Shown here: piece by piece, positions 7,201-8,929 of the stretch
Layout: every line of letters starts with the position of its first letter
Numbering within the stretch: the stretch's first letter is position 1
Notes under the pieces: generated by a model
Told to the model about the DNA's origin: nothing
The model's input: the letters and a program-made list of their open reading frames with translations, nothing else
Database searches by the model: none
Source of the DNA: an uncultured Ruminococcus sp.
GTDB taxonomy: Bacteria; Bacillota; Clostridia; Oscillospirales; CAG-272
Direction: 5' to 3'
DNA: 8,929 nt
Assembly (NCBI GenBank): GCA_900551005.1
Contig: URUL01000079.1
Span: forward strand, 1 to 8,929
Position numbers and translations under genes: made by a program

Positions 7201-7903
7201 GAGAAAGTGCTATGTCTATTCCCTTTTTTCTTTCATAAATTTCAAGATATTTTTTTGCCTTTGCGGATTCTCTCTCGAGCGGTCCTATGCGCGCACTCAG
7301 CTCTCCCGTAATATCCTCGAGTCTGGTCAGATTTTCATTTGTCTGATCGAGATTGCGCATGGCCTCCTGCTTCTGATATTTGTATTTTGCTATACCTGCG
7401 GCTTCCTCGAAAACCGCACGCCTTTCATCGTTTTTGCGTGAAATTATCTCCGCTATTTTTCCCTGACCTATGATGGAGTATCCGCCCTTTCCGAGCCCTG
7501 TATTGAGAAAAAGCTCGTGAATATCGCGCAGGCGCACGGGCTTGCGGTTTATGAAATATTCGCTCTCTCCCGCGCGGTAATATCTTCGGGTAACGGTTAT
7601 CTCATCATAATCTTCGGAAGTTATTATCCTGCCCTCCTCTGCGGAATTATCAAAGGTGACCGAAACCTCCGCAAAACTCATCGGGCTTCGCTTCTGCGAC
7701 CCGGCAAAGATGACATCCTCCATTTTCGTGCCGCGTATATTCTTTGACGACATCTCTCCGAGAACCCATCGCATCGCATCGGATATATTCGATTTTCCGC
7801 TTCCGTTCGGACCTACGATGACCGTCAGCCCCTTATCAAAGCTGATCGTTGTCTTTTCCGGAAACGACTTGAAGCCCTGTAGCTCCAGCTTCTTCAAACG
7901 CAT
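4280..7903 (-). CDS. smc: Chromosome segregation/condensation ATPase SMC
   Basis: This 1207-residue protein has the full SMC architecture. The N-terminal head carries the P-loop GPNGSGKS (31-38) and GGYSIIGQGKI (140-150). A charged Ala/Glu/Lys-rich coiled coil spans about 170-505, and a hinge of about 530-680 ends in the glycine-rich GGSFTGGS (672-679). A returning coiled coil reaches to about 1040. The C-terminal head has the ABC signature LLSGGEQ (1105-1111), Walker B with D-loop FCIMDEIEAALD (1130-1141), and the ITHRRGTME switch segment. SMC forms homodimers with ScpA and ScpB that extrude DNA loops and help separate replicated chromosomes. The ATG at 7903-7901 overlaps the end of the radical SAM gene by ten bases, with GAGGGAG seven bases upstream. 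ftsY follows after 36 bases. Length and motifs are normal, with no frameshift. ScpA and ScpB are not in the window. Confidence 0.98.
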   Translation of the reverse strand: MRLKKLELQGFKSFPEKTTISFDKGLTVIVGPNGSGKSNISDAMRWVLGEMSSKNIRGTKMEDVIFAGSQKRSPMSFAEVSVTFDNSAEEGRIITSEDYDEITVTRRYYRAGESEYFINRKPVRLRDIHELFLNTGLGKGGYSIIGQGKIAEIISRKNDERRAVFEEAAGIAKYKYQKQEAMRNLDQTNENLTRLEDITGELSARIGPLERESAKAKKYLEIYERKKGIDIALSLYDIDAAKKRSSEISEKLSIAKRNLEAAEEKLSDSEARESTLSEKQSGNRIEAERLAQEITAQTERLHEKESAILVCESENAHFAEAEKNARAKLAESEAERKNTEEELVAKREALEEAHRKKTEKQEAADKVDAEIAEYREALSRAQDDVNDAAKRKAELDERAVEAKLRASELEARAESDEKKYALLKESAEKHEADIALYAGRMKMAESKIAAYAEKEALEKVQLDDAEKKKAEVSIKRTELEKKKNEYFLEASQRKHKVQNLVRMEELLEGFSRAVRFIVTEYSQGKITGRDGGRITLYGPLSQLISTDEKYSVALETAFGQSLQNIVAKDEYSAKVAIEYLKRKNAGRATFYPMDTMKGTEADAEALGLSTREGFIAVASTLVKCGDELRGIVKSIVGRIIIADNMDNAARMAKKLAYRYRIVTLDGQVINAGGSFTGGSSATESQLLSRRSQIDKLNEEIAAIEKTARIVDAELEALAKSAADVEAEVSAASGRLTAVRKMSEAEEVQLEVLRSGKEMLVSALDGIHAEMKALDESMNEYRRDIGGLAERKGEFDTEAALLAFKENEISSQRASLEEKLEELEDKRSDLLIELAREETNTELLASLLEAVEAKAELYRSTASSLEETIAEAIRKTAENKEKIGSLKKSAGALSEKLEEYERMRAELLAEGSDIELALNTVRTLQKNAMSEKELVFRDYTKLESDLENADTRADGLLAFLWDDYELTYDEAKKQCAEPITSSVRAEAAAEQTKLKNSLRSLGNVNLNAIEEYKEVSERYGKMHEQMQDLSASREALMKNISELEECMCNDFVATMEQINTNFAKTFSELFGGGRAEVKLSDPTNVLESGIDINVAPPGKVIKSLSLLSGGEQAFVAIALYFAILEVNPSPFCIMDEIEAALDEVNVDKFADYVKHYSEKTQFVLITHRRGTMEVAERLYGVTMHEKGISDIISVDVSEIERRAGKLLE

Positions 7904-8929
7904 ATTTTTTCTCCCTCTTCGAGCGATATCCCGAAGTCAAATTCCGTTTTTTTCGGATCTGCCGATATTCTCATATCGCGCAGGCCGTATTTTTTTATAA
8001 AATATTCTTTATTTGCCGCCCTGAGCCCCGCCGCTCTCGAAATGCTCCGAGGTGCCACGGATACTCTGACTCTTTTTCCGAGGAAATCTCCGTCTGCCAT
8101 AGCCGCATCTATTCTTCTGCGGAAAAGCTCGCCGTAACAGAGCTCGCCTATAGCCTCGTGGTATTCACTGCCTTCATATACGCCGCTACCCTCGACGAGA
8201 GCCTCGCTCGCCTGCAAACCTATGCGTATCACGCGAACACTGTCACGGACAAAGACCTCCAATGCCGAGGCACTGCGGCGCACGGCTTCCTCTACCGAAA
8301 GCGGTGCATATTCCCCGCGAGCCGTCATATCGGCAAGCTCTGTATCAAGAAAAACGACCGTGGGATATATCCTTGCACCGTCTGCCCCGAGAGAGCATAT
8401 CTCTCTTGCCGTATATATTTCGTCGGCTTCCGTAGAATCGGGCAAGCCTATCATCATTTGCCCGATAAGCTCGAAGCCGCGCTCTTTTATCATTCTGCAT
8501 GCTTCTCTTGCCGTCTCTGCGGTATGCCCGCGTCTGCATGCGGCAAGCACCCTGTCGCTCATGCTCTGCAGACCGAGCTCTATCGTTTTCACGCCGTATT
8601 GCGAAAGAATACCGAGTATCTCCTCATCGATATAATCGGGTCTTGTAGAGAGACGTATCGAACGGACGCGCCCGCTCTTCACATAGCCATATCCCACCTC
8701 GAGCAGATAGAGCATCTCTGCGCGGTTATTTCCCGTTATGTTCTCACCGTAGAAGGCTATCTGAGCCTCCTGCTCGGGCATGACCGTGGCAAGCGCATCC
8801 TCTATCGTTTTCACAACGTCGTCGCGGCTGTATGCCACCGTGCCGGAGATGCGGCGCTGATTGCAGAAAACGCACATAATAGGGCAGCCGAGATGAGTTA
8901 TGATAACGGGTATTTTCAAATGCGTTTTC
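7894..8929 (-). CDS. Elp3-like radical SAM protein without a GNAT domain (5' end at window edge)
   Basis: At least 344 codons are open and the frame runs to the right edge. The sequence HLGCPIMCVFCNQ contains the CxxxCxxC iron-sulfur cluster motif of radical SAM enzymes. Further segments of the COG1243/Elp3-like barrel are visible: IRLSTRPDYID, TIELGLQSM, GQMMIGLP and GARIYPTVVFLDTELADM. True Elp3 is much longer and carries a C-terminal acetyltransferase; this protein ends soon after the barrel, so it is the short form often found just upstream of smc in Clostridia, whose reaction is not established to my knowledge. A TTG at 8919 could start it, but the codons before it read K-T-H and resemble the usual family N-terminus. 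The last visible base fits the G of an ATG at 8931-8929, which would give MKTHLKIPV. Where relatives have a GGS-type motif this protein has GEN. Confidence 0.88.
   Translation of the reverse strand, partial: KTHLKIPVIITHLGCPIMCVFCNQRRISGTVAYSRDDVVKTIEDALATVMPEQEAQIAFYGENITGNNRAEMLYLLEVGYGYVKSGRVRSIRLSTRPDYIDEEILGILSQYGVKTIELGLQSMSDRVLAACRRGHTAETAREACRMIKERGFELIGQMMIGLPDSTEADEIYTAREICSLGADGARIYPTVVFLDTELADMTARGEYAPLSVEEAVRRSASALEVFVRDSVRVIRIGLQASEALVEGSGVYEGSEYHEAIGELCYGELFRRRIDAAMADGDFLGKRVRVSVAPRSISRAAGLRAANKEYFIKKYGLRDMRISADPKKTEFDFGISLEEGEKICV
7911..7917 (-). promoter_or_regulatory. Ribosome binding site of smc inside the radical SAM gene
   Basis: The minus strand reads GAGGGAG followed by seven bases (AAAAAAT) and ATG. 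The site lies in the final codons of the upstream radical SAM gene, whose TGA stop is ten bases inside smc in another frame. The overlap suggests that a terminating ribosome can restart on smc. Confidence 0.75.

Overview
This window is a dense block of bacterial housekeeping genes. Every gene I can support lies on the minus strand, so transcription runs from the right edge to the left edge. The organism looks like a Gram-positive member of the Clostridia, perhaps of the Oscillospiraceae/Ruminococcaceae type. Evidence for this is the order radical SAM gene - smc - ftsY, the order yhbY - yqeK - LytR/CpsA/Psr (LCP) gene - rsfS - leuS, strong AGGAGG-type ribosome binding sites, and an LCP cell-wall enzyme. 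The phylum-level call is fairly safe; the family-level call is inference. Base composition looks close to balanced. CGC arginine codons are common, and ATA isoleucine codons are also frequent.

Layout, in the direction of transcription: an Elp3-like radical SAM protein without an acetyltransferase domain, whose start lies at or just beyond the right edge (7894-8929); smc, chromosome condensation ATPase (4280-7903, overlapping the previous gene by 10 bases); ftsY, signal recognition particle receptor (3326-4243); rdgB, XTP/dITP house-cleaning pyrophosphatase (2719-3324, one base after ftsY); yhbY, CRM-domain ribosome-associated RNA-binding protein (2400-2696, with a start chosen 10 codons inside the longest open frame); yqeK, HD-domain Ap4A hydrolase (1738-2346); an LCP-family cell-wall glycopolymer transferase with a TTG start (530-1711); rsfS, ribosomal silencing factor (138-521); and the first 33 codons of leuS, leucyl-tRNA synthetase (1-101).

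The gaps between genes are 53 bases or less. I see no rho-independent terminator on the transcribed strand and no convincing internal promoter. Several ribosome binding sites sit inside the end of the preceding gene, which suggests translational coupling. The whole window is probably part of one long operon, or a few overlapping transcripts. It joins chromosome segregation (smc), membrane protein targeting (ftsY), nucleotide-pool cleaning (rdgB, yqeK), ribosome assembly and silencing (yhbY, rsfS), wall assembly (LCP) and tRNA charging (leuS), all functions tied to growth rate.

I found no mobile element, CRISPR array, RNA gene, defence system or clearly new system. The points worth a second look are modest: nadD is missing from its usual place before yqeK, the radical SAM protein has an unusual sequence where its family normally has a glycine-rich SAM-binding motif, and the LCP protein lacks two positions that are usually arginine.
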